Shown: positions 18,645 through 27,714 of the stretch, piece after piece | Position numbering within the stretch: the stretch's first letter is position 1 | Layout: every line of letters starts with the position of its first letter | DNA from: Amaricoccus solimangrovi | GTDB lineage: Bacteria; Pseudomonadota; Alphaproteobacteria; Rhodobacterales; Rhodobacteraceae | Length of the DNA stretch: 64,000 bases | Assembly (NCBI RefSeq): GCF_006385685.1 | Contig: NZ_VFRP01000009.1 | Span: 94,994 to 158,993 of the forward strand | Direction: 5' to 3' | Made by a program: the position numbers and the translations under genes | The notes under the pieces: generated by a model | Database searches by the model: none | What the model saw: only the letters and a program-made list of their open reading frames with translations | What the model was told of the DNA's origin: nothing

Positions 18645-19526
18645 GTGAGCGTGGAGCATGTCCTGGTCCTGACGGCGGCGGCGGACCTGCCCGACGCCGC
18701 CATCGACCTGATGGCGGAAACCGTGAACGGCGCCGGGGGCGCGGCGGGCGAGACCCGGCGCCTCGCGGCGGGCGCGGTCGAACTCGACCTCGCGCGGCGC
18801 CCGGCGCCGGGAGCGATGGGCGAATTCGCCGCGCGGATCGGGATCGACGCCAACCTCGTCCCGTCCGCGAACCGCCGCAAGCGGCTGCTGATCGCGGACA
18901 TGGATTCCACGATCATCGACGTGGAATGCATCGACGAACTCGCGGATTTCGCCGGCGTGAAGCCGATGGTGGCCGAGATCACCGAACGGGCGATGCGGGG
19001 CGAACTCGATTTCGAGGCGGCGCTGCGCGCCCGCGTGGCGCTGCTGCGCGGACTGCCCGCCGGCACGCTCGGGCAATGCTACGAGGCGCGGGTGCGGCTC
19101 AATCCGGGCGCGCGGGTGCTCGCGCGGACCATGGCCGCGCTCGGCGCGGAGACCGCGCTCGTCTCGGGTGGCTTCACCTTCTTCTCCGAACGCGTCGCCC
19201 GGGCGGCGGGCTTCGCCTACAACCAGGCCAACACGCTGCTGACCGAGGACGGGGTGCTGACCGGCGAGGTCGCCGACCCGATTCTCGGGCGGGAAGCGAA
19301 GCGCGCCGCGCTGGCGCGGCTGTCGGCGGATTTCGGACCGGAGGGCGCGATCGCCGTCGGCGACGGAGCGAACGATCTCGACATGGTCACCGCCGCCGGG
19401 CTCGGCGTCGCCTATCGCGCGAAACCCGCGCTGGCGGAGGCGGCCGACGCGCGGATCGAGCATTCCGACCTGACCGCGCTGCTCGCGCTGCAGGGCATTC
19501 CGGAGACCGAATGGGTCCGGGACTGA
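18645..19526 (+). CDS. serB: Phosphoserine phosphatase
   Basis: 293-aa HAD-family enzyme hydrolysing phosphoserine to serine, last step of serine synthesis. HAD motif I is ADMDST with nucleophile D85 and acid D87. Motif II is LVSGGFTFF, and motif III/IV is AVGDGANDLDM. The N-terminal ~75 residues match the usual short ACT-like regulatory extension. It starts at GTG 18645, 6 bp after the DAHP synthase stop; no ATG fits better. It is complete and ordinary. Confidence 0.94.
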   Translation: MSVEHVLVLTAAADLPDAAIDLMAETVNGAGGAAGETRRLAAGAVELDLARRPAPGAMGEFAARIGIDANLVPSANRRKRLLIADMDSTIIDVECIDELADFAGVKPMVAEITERAMRGELDFEAALRARVALLRGLPAGTLGQCYEARVRLNPGARVLARTMAALGAETALVSGGFTFFSERVARAAGFAYNQANTLLTEDGVLTGEVADPILGREAKRAALARLSADFGPEGAIAVGDGANDLDMVTAAGLGVAYRAKPALAEAADARIEHSDLTALLALQGIPETEWVRD

Positions 19527-19601
19527 GCGATCGCCGGCCGATCTCCGAACAAAGCGGGAACGCCCTTCCCTTCCCCGCGATTCATCCTTAATTTGCCCGA
19601 A

Positions 19602-21962
19602 ATGAACGGTGACTGGATCGACGAGGCGGAAGCGTTCGAGGCGGCGGAGACGCGGCCCCTGTCCGCGCGCGCCGCGGCCGCGCGGCCGACCCCCTATCTC
19701 GACGGGCTGAACGAGGAACAGCGGGCGGCCGTCGAGACGCTGGAGGGGCCGGTTCTGGTGCTCGCGGGCGCGGGCACGGGCAAGACGCGCGCGCTCACCA
19801 CGCGGATCGCGCATCTGATCGCGACCGGACGGGCGCGGCCGAACGAGGTGCTGGCCGTCACCTTCACCAACAAGGCCGCGCGCGAGATGCGCCACCGCGT
19901 CGGCGGGCTCGTCGGCGCGGTGGTGGAGGGGATGCCCTGGCTCGGCACCTTCCATTCGCTCTCGGTGAAGATCCTGCGCCGGCACGCGGAACTGGTCGGG
20001 CTGAAGTCGAACTTCACCATCCTCGACACCGACGACCAGATCCGCCTCATGCGCCAGATCGTCCAGGCGGAGCGGATCGACGAGAAGCGCTGGCCCCCCC
20101 GGATGCTGGCGAGCCTGATCGACGGCTGGAAGAACCGCGCGCTGACGCCGGAGCGGGTGCCGAGTTCGGAGGCGAGCGCCTACGCGCACCGGGGCACGGA
20201 GCTCTACGCCGCCTATCAGGAGCGGCTGCGCACGCTCAACGCCTGCGATTTCGGCGACCTGCTGCTGCATGTGGTGGGGATCTTCCAGAACCACCCGGAC
20301 GTGCTCGACCGCTACCAGTCCTGGTTCCGCTACATCCTCGTCGACGAATACCAAGACACGAACGTCGCGCAGTATCTCTGGCTGCGGCTTCTCGCCGGAC
20401 GGCATCGCAACATCTGCTGCGTCGGCGACGACGACCAGTCGATCTACGGCTGGCGCGGCGCCGAGGTGGAGAACATCCTGCGCTTCGAGAAGGATTTCCC
20501 GGGCGCGAAGGTGATCCGGCTCGAACGCAACTACCGCTCCACGCCCCATATCCTCGCCGCCGCCTCGGGCGTCATCGCCGCGAACGAGAGCCGGCTCGGC
20601 AAGACGCTCTGGACCGACGTCGCGAAGGGCGAGAAGCTCCGGCTGATCGGGCATTGGGACGGAGAGGAGGAGGCGCGCTGGATCGGCGAGGAGATCGAGG
20701 CCTTCACCCGCGGCACCCGGGGGGCCGAGCCGGTACCGGCGGATGCAATCGCGATTCTCGTGCGCGCCACGCATCAGATGCGCGCCTTCGAGGACCGCTT
20801 CCTGACGATCGGCCTGCCCTACCGCGTGATCGGCGGCCCGCGCTTCTACGAGCGGCAGGAGATCCGCGACGCGATGGCCTATTTCCGCGTCGCGGTCTCG
20901 CCCGACGACGGCCTCGCCTTCGAGCGGATCGTGAACGTGCCGAAACGCGGCCTCGGCGACAAGGCGGTGCAGGAGATCAACCGCGTCGCCCGCGAGAACG
21001 GGATCAGCCTGCTGGAGGCGGCGCGCGCGCTCGCCGCCGAACGCGGGCTCTCGGCGCGCGCCTGCGGCCAGCTCGGCGCGCTGGTCGCGGATTTCGACCG
21101 CTGGCACGCGCTCGCCCGGGAGGGAGAGGATCATGTCGGGCTCGCCGAGGCGATCCTGGAGGAATCGGGCTACACCCAGATGTGGCAGGCCGAGAAATCG
21201 CCCGACGCCGCCGGCCGGCTCGAGAACCTCAAGGAGCTGGTGAAGGGGCTCGGGGAGTTCGAGAACCTTCAGGGCTTCCTCGAACATGTCAGCCTCGTGA
21301 TGGACAACGAGCAGGACGAGGGGGCGCGGAAGGTCTCGATCATGACGCTGCACGCGGCGAAGGGGCTGGAATTTCCCTGCGTCTTCCTGCCGGGGTGGGA
21401 GGACGGACTCTTCCCGTCGCAGCGGGCGATGGACGAGAGCGGGCTGAAGGGGCTCGAGGAGGAGCGCCGGCTCGCCTATGTCGGCATCACCCGCGCGCGG
21501 CGCTTCTGCACGATCAGCTTCGCGGCGAACCGGCGGGTCTACAACCAGTGGCAATCCGCCCTGCCCTCGCGCTTCATCGACGAACTGCCGGCCGCGCATG
21601 TCGAGGTGCTGACCCCGCCCGGCCTCTACGGCGGCGGCTACGGCGCCGCCTCGCCCGCGCCGATGAGCACGCTCGCCGACCGCGCGGCGGAGGCGGATGT
21701 ATACGATTCGCCCGGCTGGAAGCGGATGCGCGCCCGGGCCGAGTCGCGGCCGGTCTCCCAGCCGCGGGAGGCGCGCGACATGGTGATCGACGCGACCGCC
21801 GTGCCCGCCTTCGCGGCGGGCGACCGGGTGTTCCACCAGAAATTCGGCTATGGCGTGGTGCGGCGGGTGGAAGGCGACAAGCTTGCCATCGACTTCGAGA
21901 AGGCCGGATCGAAGAACATCGTCGCGCGTTTCGTCGTGGCCGCGGACGACATCCCGTTCTGA
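19602..21962 (+). CDS. uvrD: UvrD/PcrA-family superfamily 1 DNA helicase
   Basis: 786-aa 3'-5' DNA helicase. Walker A GAGTGKT is at residues 56-62. Motif Ia is VTFTNKAAREMRHRV, Walker B/motif II is LVDEYQDTN, motif III is GDDDQSIYGWRGA, and motif VI is YVGITRARRF. The C-terminal Tudor-like tail (GDRVFHQKFGYGVVRRVEGDKL) is typical of UvrD/PcrA. I chose ATG 19602; a TTG three codons earlier (19593) is possible and neither has a clear ribosome binding site. The role is nucleotide excision and mismatch repair and clearing of RecA filaments or stalled polymerase. Confidence 0.92.
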   Translation: MNGDWIDEAEAFEAAETRPLSARAAAARPTPYLDGLNEEQRAAVETLEGPVLVLAGAGTGKTRALTTRIAHLIATGRARPNEVLAVTFTNKAAREMRHRVGGLVGAVVEGMPWLGTFHSLSVKILRRHAELVGLKSNFTILDTDDQIRLMRQIVQAERIDEKRWPPRMLASLIDGWKNRALTPERVPSSEASAYAHRGTELYAAYQERLRTLNACDFGDLLLHVVGIFQNHPDVLDRYQSWFRYILVDEYQDTNVAQYLWLRLLAGRHRNICCVGDDDQSIYGWRGAEVENILRFEKDFPGAKVIRLERNYRSTPHILAAASGVIAANESRLGKTLWTDVAKGEKLRLIGHWDGEEEARWIGEEIEAFTRGTRGAEPVPADAIAILVRATHQMRAFEDRFLTIGLPYRVIGGPRFYERQEIRDAMAYFRVAVSPDDGLAFERIVNVPKRGLGDKAVQEINRVARENGISLLEAARALAAERGLSARACGQLGALVADFDRWHALAREGEDHVGLAEAILEESGYTQMWQAEKSPDAAGRLENLKELVKGLGEFENLQGFLEHVSLVMDNEQDEGARKVSIMTLHAAKGLEFPCVFLPGWEDGLFPSQRAMDESGLKGLEEERRLAYVGITRARRFCTISFAANRRVYNQWQSALPSRFIDELPAAHVEVLTPPGLYGGGYGAASPAPMSTLADRAAEADVYDSPGWKRMRARAESRPVSQPREARDMVIDATAVPAFAAGDRVFHQKFGYGVVRRVEGDKLAIDFEKAGSKNIVARFVVAADDIPF

Positions 21963-22001
21963 CCGGCCGGCGCCCTTTTCCCGACATCCTGGCCCGAACG
22001 C

Positions 22002-22030
22002 AAAAAAAGAGCCGGACCGAAGTCCGGCTC
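22002..22030 (-). terminator. Intrinsic terminator of the DUF1127 transcript
   Basis: Perfect 9-bp stem GAGCCGGAC/GTCCGGCTC with TTCG tetraloop and a seven-T run on the minus strand. It is also the 3' hairpin of the small RNA above. Confidence 0.85.
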
Positions 22031-22047
22031 AGTTTGGGAGGAAACTG
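22002..22047 (-). ncRNA. CcsR/cuckoo-type small RNA in the 3' UTR of the DUF1127 gene
   Basis: Reading leftwards there are two adjacent hairpins. The first is CAGTTT/AAACTG (22042-22047 with 22030-22035) presenting CCTCCC as the whole loop (22036-22041). The second is a perfect 9-bp intrinsic terminator stem (22022-22030 with 22009-22017), TTCG loop, followed by seven T (22002-22008). This two-hairpin layout with a C/U-rich anti-Shine-Dalgarno loop directly downstream of a DUF1127 gene matches the CcsR (cuckoo) RNAs of Rhodobacter. Those are processed from DUF1127 mRNAs under RpoH control. The assignment rests on structure, motif and context; no covariance search was run. Confidence 0.7.
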
Positions 22048-22086
22048 AAAGGGGCGCCGCGCGGGGCCGCGCCCGGAAATTTGGGA

Positions 22087-22299
22087 TCAGCGGCCGTAGA
22101 CGCTGTCGTAGGCGATCTCGCGGATCGAGTAGCGGGAGATGCCGAGATCGCGCAGTTCGCGGTCGTTGAGCGCGCGCAGCTCGGTCAGCGTGCGCAGAAA
22201 GAGCCGGTAGTCGGCGACCGCCCTGGCAATCGCGGAGAAGAGGCCGTGGCCGAAGCCGCTGGTGGTGGTGGCCGAGGGGAAGTTGATGACCTGCGCCAT
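22087..22299 (-). CDS. DUF1127 (YjiS-like) small protein
   Basis: 70-aa Arg-rich small protein. The C-terminal DUF1127 signature is LTELRALNDRELRDLGISRYSIREI. In Rhodobacter and Agrobacterium, DUF1127 proteins are stress-induced and have been tied to RNA turnover and phosphate or C1 metabolism; the role here is not determined. ATG 22299 has a purine-rich AAGGACAG upstream. Longer frames running 5' to 22542 lack family sequence. The 3' UTR carries a cuckoo-type small RNA, so gene and RNA probably form one stress-response unit. Confidence 0.88.
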   Translation of the reverse strand: MAQVINFPSATTTSGFGHGLFSAIARAVADYRLFLRTLTELRALNDRELRDLGISRYSIREIAYDSVYGR

Positions 22300-22800
22300 G
22301 TTCGTCTGTCCTTCGTCTGGTCCCGGGGAGCCCTCTCCGCCGGGGTTCTGTTGCTGCTCGACGCCGCCCGTCGGGGCTCCGGCGTCCTGGTTCCGCGAAA
22401 GCTCCGATCCGGTGGCCGACACGCGCCTTGCTTGTGTCCGCCGTCTTTCGTCGTCTTTCGCTTTTGAGCGTTCCCGTGTTGTTGCAATGCAAAATAAACG
22501 ATTGCGCCTTTCGCGCAATCGCCATTCCTGGAAGGCCGCCATGCAATGGGTGCATGCCTCTTAACGCCTTGTTCAACAAAGCATTAACCGGCGATATTCC
22601 GCCGGTTCCCGCGATCACGTGGTTATTCCCGGGGCGCTTTCGCGCCGATGGCGCATGAGCCGGCAAACGAACATTCATGAAAATCGCTCGCGCGACCGCG
22701 CCGCTCTCCCGCCGAACCGCCCTTGTCTCCGCCGCGGGGCGGAGCGATCTTCCGCGCGAAGCGCCGGCGCGAGCCGGGAATAGAGATGAAAGCAAGCGTG
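22300..22800. other. Divergent intergenic region between the DUF1127 gene and mrp
   Basis: About 500 bp with lower GC than its surroundings and no convincing gene. Contains a perfect 9-bp hairpin CGATTGCGC/GCGCAATCG (22499-22507 with 22513-22521) and an 8-bp hairpin AACCGGCG/CGCCGGTT (22586-22593 with 22600-22607). On the minus strand the first hairpin is followed by TTTATTTT, so it could work as a weak terminator or leader hairpin. Promoters for both genes must lie here, but I could not place them. Confidence 0.5.
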
Positions 22801-23880
22801 ATGCCCGTGACAAAAGACGACGTCCTCTCCGCCCTCGGCGCCGTGCCGATGCCCGGTTCCGGCAAGAGCATCGTCGAGGCGGATGTGCTGCGCGCGGTGA
22901 CGGTCGACGACGGCCGGGTCAGTTTCATTCTCGAGGTGGATCCCGCGCAGGGCGCGGCGCTCGAACCCACGCGGGCGGCGGCCCAGGCGGCGGTCGAGGC
23001 GCTGCCCGGGGTGCGTTCGGTCTCCGCGCTCCTGACCGCGCATGGTCCCGCGCCGAAGGCACCGCCCCCGCCCGACCTCAAGATCGGCCGTCACCCGACG
23101 CCCCAGGCCGGGCCGCGGGCGGTGCCGGGCGTGCGCCGCGTCATCGCCGTCGCCTCCGGCAAGGGTGGCGTGGGGAAATCAACCGTCGCCGCCAATCTCG
23201 CCGTGGCGCTCGCCGCGGAGGGGCGCGCGATCGGCCTGCTCGACGCCGACATCTACGGGCCGAGCCAGCCCCGGATGATGGGCGTCTCGGGACGCCCGCG
23301 CTCGCCGGACGGCAAGACGATCCTGCCGCTCCACAATCACGGCGTCACCATCATGTCGATCGGCCTGATGCTGCGCGAGGGCGAGGCGGTGGTCTGGCGC
23401 GGGCCGATGCTGATGGGCGCGCTGCAGCAGCTGATGGGCCAGGTCGCTTGGGGCGAACTCGACGCGCTGATCGTCGACCTGCCGCCCGGTACCGGTGACG
23501 TGCAGCTGACGCTGAGCCAGAAATACGAGCTGACCGGCGCCATCCTCGTCTCCACGCCGCAGGACATCGCGCTGCTCGACGCGCGCAAGGCGCTCGACAT
23601 GTTCGACAAGACCAAGGTGCCCGTGATCGGCCTCGTCGAGAACATGTCGAGCTACATCTGCCCGAACTGCGGCCACGAGGCGCATATCTTCGGCCATGGC
23701 GGCGCGAAGGCGGAGGCGGCGCGGCTCGGCCTGCCCTTCCTCGGCGAGGTGCCGCTCGACATCGCGATCCGGCAGGCGGGCGATTCGGGGGTGCCGGCCG
23801 TCGCCGCCCATCCCGAGAGCCCGGAGGCGGAGGCCTTCCGCGCCATCGCCCGGCGGCTGATCAGCGAGGGCGTCGTCTGA
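22801..23880 (+). CDS. mrp: Iron-sulfur cluster carrier protein Mrp/ApbC
   Basis: 359-aa P-loop ATPase of the Mrp/Nbp35/ApbC family that carries and transfers [4Fe-4S] clusters. An N-terminal MIP18-like domain (about residues 1-85) and a Pro-rich linker precede the deviant Walker A GKGGVGKST. Further on are LDADIYGPSQPRM, the DLPPGTGD Walker B region, and the cluster-binding CxxC in YICPNCGHEAH. The start is ambiguous: ATG 22801 gives the normal distance to the MIP18 domain, while ATG 22786 adds five residues. Iron-sulfur enzymes in this window (Fds) are plausible clients. Confidence 0.93.
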   Translation: MPVTKDDVLSALGAVPMPGSGKSIVEADVLRAVTVDDGRVSFILEVDPAQGAALEPTRAAAQAAVEALPGVRSVSALLTAHGPAPKAPPPPDLKIGRHPTPQAGPRAVPGVRRVIAVASGKGGVGKSTVAANLAVALAAEGRAIGLLDADIYGPSQPRMMGVSGRPRSPDGKTILPLHNHGVTIMSIGLMLREGEAVVWRGPMLMGALQQLMGQVAWGELDALIVDLPPGTGDVQLTLSQKYELTGAILVSTPQDIALLDARKALDMFDKTKVPVIGLVENMSSYICPNCGHEAHIFGHGGAKAEAARLGLPFLGEVPLDIAIRQAGDSGVPAVAAHPESPEAEAFRAIARRLISEGVV

Positions 23881-24005
23881 CATCGCGCCCCTGGCCGCTT
23901 GCCCGGCGCGAATCCGCGGCTATTGTGGCGAAACTGCCTTTCACAGCCTCGCCGGCGGGGATCCGCCCGGTCGGGGGCCGTTCCATGACGGATCAAGGAG
24001 CTCTC

Positions 24006-25193
24006 ATGAAGCGCATTCTGCTCGCGACCGCGGTCTCCGCCGGCCTCGCCTCCGCGGCCGCCGCCGAGCCGGTCAACATCGGCGTCATCCTCGGCTTCAC
24101 CGGCCCGCTCGAGTCGATCACGCCGGCCATGGCGGCGAGCGCGGAGATGGCGCTGAAGGAGGCCTCCGATTCGGGCAAGCTGCCGGGCGGGATCACGCTC
24201 AATCCGGTGCGCGCGGATTCGACCTGCATCGACGCCGCCGCCGCCACCACCGCCGCCGAGGGCCTGGTGACGGGCCAGAACGTCGTCGCGATCATGGGCG
24301 CGGACTGTTCCGGCGTCACCACCGCGATCGCGACCAACGTGGCGGTGCCGAAGGGCGTCGTGATGGTCTCGCCCTCCGCGACCTCCCCCGCGCTCTCGAG
24401 CCTCGAGGACAACGGCTATTTCTTCCGCACCGCGCCCTCGGACGCGCGGCAGGGCGAGGTGCTCGCGGATCTCGTCTCGGAGAGCGGCGTGACGGAGGTG
24501 GCGGTCACCCATACCAACAACGACTATGGCAAGGGGCTCGCCGACAGCTTCCAGGCCGCCTTCGAGGCGAAGGGCGGCAAGGTCGCGATCTCGGCGGCGC
24601 ATGACGACGGCAAGGGCGACTACTCGGCCGAGGTCGCCGCGCTCCAGGCCTCGGGCGCCGACACGCTGATGGTGCTCGGCTACGTCGACCAGGGCGGCCG
24701 CGGCATCGTGCAGGCCGCGCTCGACACCGGCGCCTTCGAGCACTTCTACTTCGGCGACGGCATGTACGGGCAGAGCCTGATCGACGCGGTGGGGTCGGAG
24801 ATCAACGGCAAGGTGATCGGCACGCTGCCGGGCGTCGAGGGCGAGGCGGCGGACATCTTCGCGACGCTCGCCAAGGCGCATGACATGGACCCGACCGGCA
24901 CCTACGTGCCCGAGAGCTACGACGCCGCCGCGCTGATCGCGCTCTCGATGGCGGCGGCGGGCTCGGCGGACCGGACCGGCATCCGCGACCACATGCTCGA
25001 CGTCGCGAACGCGCCCGGCGAGAAGATCTACGCGGGCGAGCTCGCCAAGGCGCTCGACCTCATCGCCCAGGGTCAGGACATCGACTATCAGGGCGCGACC
25101 GGCGTGGAACTGATCGGACCGGGCGAGGCGCGCGGCTCCTACCGCGTCTACGAGATCAAGGACGACGCGCCCGTCACCCTCGGCTACCGGTAG
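24006..25193 (+). CDS. livK: Branched-chain amino acid-type ABC transporter substrate-binding protein
   Basis: 395-aa periplasmic binding protein of the Leu/Ile/Val (type I fold) family. A signal peptide is present (MKRILLATAVSAGLASAAAA, cleavage before EPVNIG). The mature start VNIGVILGFTGPLESITPAM and ALIALSMAAAGS are typical. ATG 24006 follows a clean AAGGAG six bases upstream; the frame's earlier ATGs lack this. It opens a five-gene operon with both ATPases and both permeases. The ligand could be a branched-chain amino acid, an amide or another small organic compound. Confidence 0.9.
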   Translation: MKRILLATAVSAGLASAAAAEPVNIGVILGFTGPLESITPAMAASAEMALKEASDSGKLPGGITLNPVRADSTCIDAAAATTAAEGLVTGQNVVAIMGADCSGVTTAIATNVAVPKGVVMVSPSATSPALSSLEDNGYFFRTAPSDARQGEVLADLVSESGVTEVAVTHTNNDYGKGLADSFQAAFEAKGGKVAISAAHDDGKGDYSAEVAALQASGADTLMVLGYVDQGGRGIVQAALDTGAFEHFYFGDGMYGQSLIDAVGSEINGKVIGTLPGVEGEAADIFATLAKAHDMDPTGTYVPESYDAAALIALSMAAAGSADRTGIRDHMLDVANAPGEKIYAGELAKALDLIAQGQDIDYQGATGVELIGPGEARGSYRVYEIKDDAPVTLGYR

Positions 25194-25199
25194 GCTCCC

Positions 25200-26000
25200 G
25201 TGCCGGCCTCCCCGGCGATGGTCGAGGTCGACGACCTCCGGATGCATTTCGGCGGCATCCATGCGGTGGATGGCGCCTCGATCCGGATCGCGAAGAGCTC
25301 GATCACCGGCCTGATCGGCCCGAACGGCGCCGGGAAATCGACGCTGTTCAACGTGATCGCCGGGCATTTCGCCCCGACCTCCGGCACCGTGCGGCTCGAC
25401 GGGGAGGACATCACCGGCCTTCCGCCGCACGAACTCTTCCACAAGGGGCTGCTCCGGACCTTCCAGACCGCGCATGAATTCGGCACGCTGACGGTCCGCG
25501 AGAACCTGATGATGGTCCCGCCCGGCCAGCCGGGCGAGACGCTCTGGAACGCCTGGTTCCGCCCCGGCGCGGTCCGCGCCCGCGAGGCGATGGTGCGGGA
25601 GCGCGCCGACGAGGTGATCGACTTCCTCGAGATCGGCCATGTCGCGGAGGAATACGCGGGCAACCTCTCCGGCGGGCAGAAGAAGCTGCTGGAACTCGGC
25701 CGCACGATGATGGTCGATGCGAAGATCGTCTTTCTCGACGAGGTCGGCGCGGGGGTGAACCGGACGCTGCTCCGGACCATCGGCGATGCGATTGTCCGGC
25801 TCAACCGCGAGCGCGGCTATACCTTCTGCCTGATCGAGCACGACATGGATTTCATCGCCCGCCTCTGCGACCCGGTGATCGTGATGGCCGAGGGCAAGGT
25901 GCTGGCGGAGGGACCGCCCGACGTCGTGCGCGCCGACGAGGCGGTGATCGAGGCCTATCTCGGCCGCGGCCTGCGCAACAAGCCGGGAGCGCCGGCATGA
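25200..26000 (+). CDS. livG: Branched-chain amino acid ABC transporter ATP-binding protein LivG
   Basis: 266-aa ATPase. Walker A is GPNGAGKST, the signature is LSGGQKKLLELGR, and Walker B is KIVFLDEVGAGVN. Walker B keeps the catalytic D-E but has V where LivG usually has P. It ends with the LivG-type tail AYLGRG. Begins at GTG 25200, 6 bp after livK; its last codons overlap livF by 4 bp (ATGA). Confidence 0.92.
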   Translation: MPASPAMVEVDDLRMHFGGIHAVDGASIRIAKSSITGLIGPNGAGKSTLFNVIAGHFAPTSGTVRLDGEDITGLPPHELFHKGLLRTFQTAHEFGTLTVRENLMMVPPGQPGETLWNAWFRPGAVRAREAMVRERADEVIDFLEIGHVAEEYAGNLSGGQKKLLELGRTMMVDAKIVFLDEVGAGVNRTLLRTIGDAIVRLNRERGYTFCLIEHDMDFIARLCDPVIVMAEGKVLAEGPPDVVRADEAVIEAYLGRGLRNKPGAPA

Positions 26001-26701
26001 GCTTCCTGAGCGCCCGGGCGATGACCGGCGGCTACGGCGCGACCGACATCCTGCACGGCTGCGCCATCGCGGTGGAGCGCGGCGAGATCGCGGTGATCGT
26101 GGGACCGAACGGCGCCGGCAAGTCCACCGCGATGAAGGCGATCTTCGGCATGCTGCGCCTGCGCGAGGGCGAGGTCCGGCTCGACGGCGAGCCGATCACC
26201 GCCCTCTCCCCGCAGGAGCGCGTCCGCCGCGGCATGGGCTTCGTGCCCCAGGTCAACAACGTCTTCGCCTCGATGTCGGTCGCGGAGAACCTGGAGATGG
26301 GCGCCTTCATCCGCGAGGACGACTATTCCGAGACGATGGAGCAGGTCTTCTCGCTCTTCCCGATCCTCTACGAGAAGCGCGCGCAGGCGGCGGGCGAACT
26401 TTCCGGCGGCCAGCGCCAGCAGGTCGCCGTCGGCCGGGCGCTGATGACGCGGCCGAAGCTCCTGATGCTCGACGAGCCGACGGCGGGGGTCTCGCCGATC
26501 GTGATGGACGAGCTTTTCGACAAGATCATCGAGATCGCGCGCACCGGCATCTCGATCCTGATGGTCGAGCAGAACGCGCGCCAGGCGCTCAACATCGCCG
26601 ACAAGGGCTATGTGCTGGTCCAGGGCCGCAACCGCTACACCGACACCGGAGAGGCGCTGCTCGCCGATCCGGAAGTGCGCAGGACCTTCCTGGGGGGCTG
26701 A
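25997..26701 (+). CDS. livF: Branched-chain amino acid ABC transporter ATP-binding protein LivF
   Basis: 234-aa ATPase, the usual LivF length. Walker A is GPNGAGKST, the signature LSGGQRQQVAVGRA, Walker B LLMLDEPTAGVSP, and the H-loop position reads MVEQNARQAL, as is normal in LivF. It overlaps livG by 4 bp and livH by 1 bp (TGATG), so translation is coupled throughout the operon. Confidence 0.93.
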   Translation: MSFLSARAMTGGYGATDILHGCAIAVERGEIAVIVGPNGAGKSTAMKAIFGMLRLREGEVRLDGEPITALSPQERVRRGMGFVPQVNNVFASMSVAENLEMGAFIREDDYSETMEQVFSLFPILYEKRAQAAGELSGGQRQQVAVGRALMTRPKLLMLDEPTAGVSPIVMDELFDKIIEIARTGISILMVEQNARQALNIADKGYVLVQGRNRYTDTGEALLADPEVRRTFLGG

Positions 26702-27714
26702 TGGAGAATTTTCTGAACGCCCTGGTGCTCTTCACCAATTTCGTCGTGATCCCGGCGACGACCTATGGCGCGCAGCTCGCGCTCGGCGCGCTCGGGGTCA
26801 CGCTGATCTACACGGTGCTGCGCTTCTCGAACTTCGCCCATGGCGACCTGATGGCCTTCGGCACGATGCTGACGATCATGGTCACCTGGGGCCTCCAGGC
26901 GCTCGGCATCGGCATCGCGCCGCTGCCGACCGCGCTGCTCGCGCTGCCGGTCGGGATGATCGGCGCGACGGCGCTCGCGCTCCTGACCGACCGCTGGGTC
27001 TTCGCCTTCTACCGTCACCGGCGGGCGGATCCGGTGATCTTCGTGATCGCCTCGGTCGGGGTGATGTTCGTCTACAACGCGATCACGCGCTTCTTCATCG
27101 GCGTCGGCGACCAGCGGTTCGAGGATGGCGCGCGCTTCGTGATCCGCGTGCCCGACTTCCGCGCGATGACCGGGCTCAGGGAAGGCCTCGCGCTCCGCAC
27201 CTCGCAGGTGCTGACCGTGGTGGTGATGGCGCTCGCGGTCGCCTTCGTCTTCTGGTTCCTCAACCGCACCCGCACCGGCAAGTCGATGCGCGCCTATTCC
27301 GACAACGAGGATCTCGCGCTCCTCTCCGGGATCAGCCCCGGCCATGTGGTGCGGGTGACCTGGGTGCTCGCGGCCTGTCTCGCGACGCTCGCGGGCGTGC
27401 TCTACGGGCTCGACAAGTCGTTCAATCCCTTCGTCTACTTCCAGCTCCTGCTGCCGATCTTCGCCTCGGCGATCGTGGGCGGGATCGGCCAGCCGGTCGG
27501 CGCGGTCGTGGGCGGCTTCGTCGTCGCCTTCTCCGAGGTCACGCTCACCTACGCCTACAAGGGCGTGCTGACCTATCTCCTGCCGGAGGGCATGGCGCCG
27601 GAGGGCCTCGTCCAGCTGCTCGGCACCGACTACAAGTTCGCGGTTTCCTTCGTCATCCTCGTGATCGTGCTGCTCGTCCGGCCGACCGGGATCTTCAGGG
27701 GCAAGGTGGTATGA
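26701..27714 (+). CDS. livH: Branched-chain amino acid ABC transporter permease LivH
   Basis: 337-aa inner-membrane permease with about eight hydrophobic helices. LivH-type motifs GVTLIYTVLRFSNFAHGD near the N-terminus and the conserved cytoplasmic loop followed by GGIGQPVGAVVGG are present. Slightly longer than E. coli LivH (308 aa) owing to an extra loop around residues 130-160. Starts at ATG 26701 overlapping the livF stop; ends in an ATGA overlap with livM. Confidence 0.92.
   Translation: MENFLNALVLFTNFVVIPATTYGAQLALGALGVTLIYTVLRFSNFAHGDLMAFGTMLTIMVTWGLQALGIGIAPLPTALLALPVGMIGATALALLTDRWVFAFYRHRRADPVIFVIASVGVMFVYNAITRFFIGVGDQRFEDGARFVIRVPDFRAMTGLREGLALRTSQVLTVVVMALAVAFVFWFLNRTRTGKSMRAYSDNEDLALLSGISPGHVVRVTWVLAACLATLAGVLYGLDKSFNPFVYFQLLLPIFASAIVGGIGQPVGAVVGGFVVAFSEVTLTYAYKGVLTYLLPEGMAPEGLVQLLGTDYKFAVSFVILVIVLLVRPTGIFRGKVV

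Noticed and set aside
17037..21836. Very long open frame (about 1,600 codons) on the minus strand
   Set aside because: It is antisense to class II DAHP synthase, serB and uvrD, is Arg/Asp/His-rich with no domain, and arises from GC-rich codon bias.
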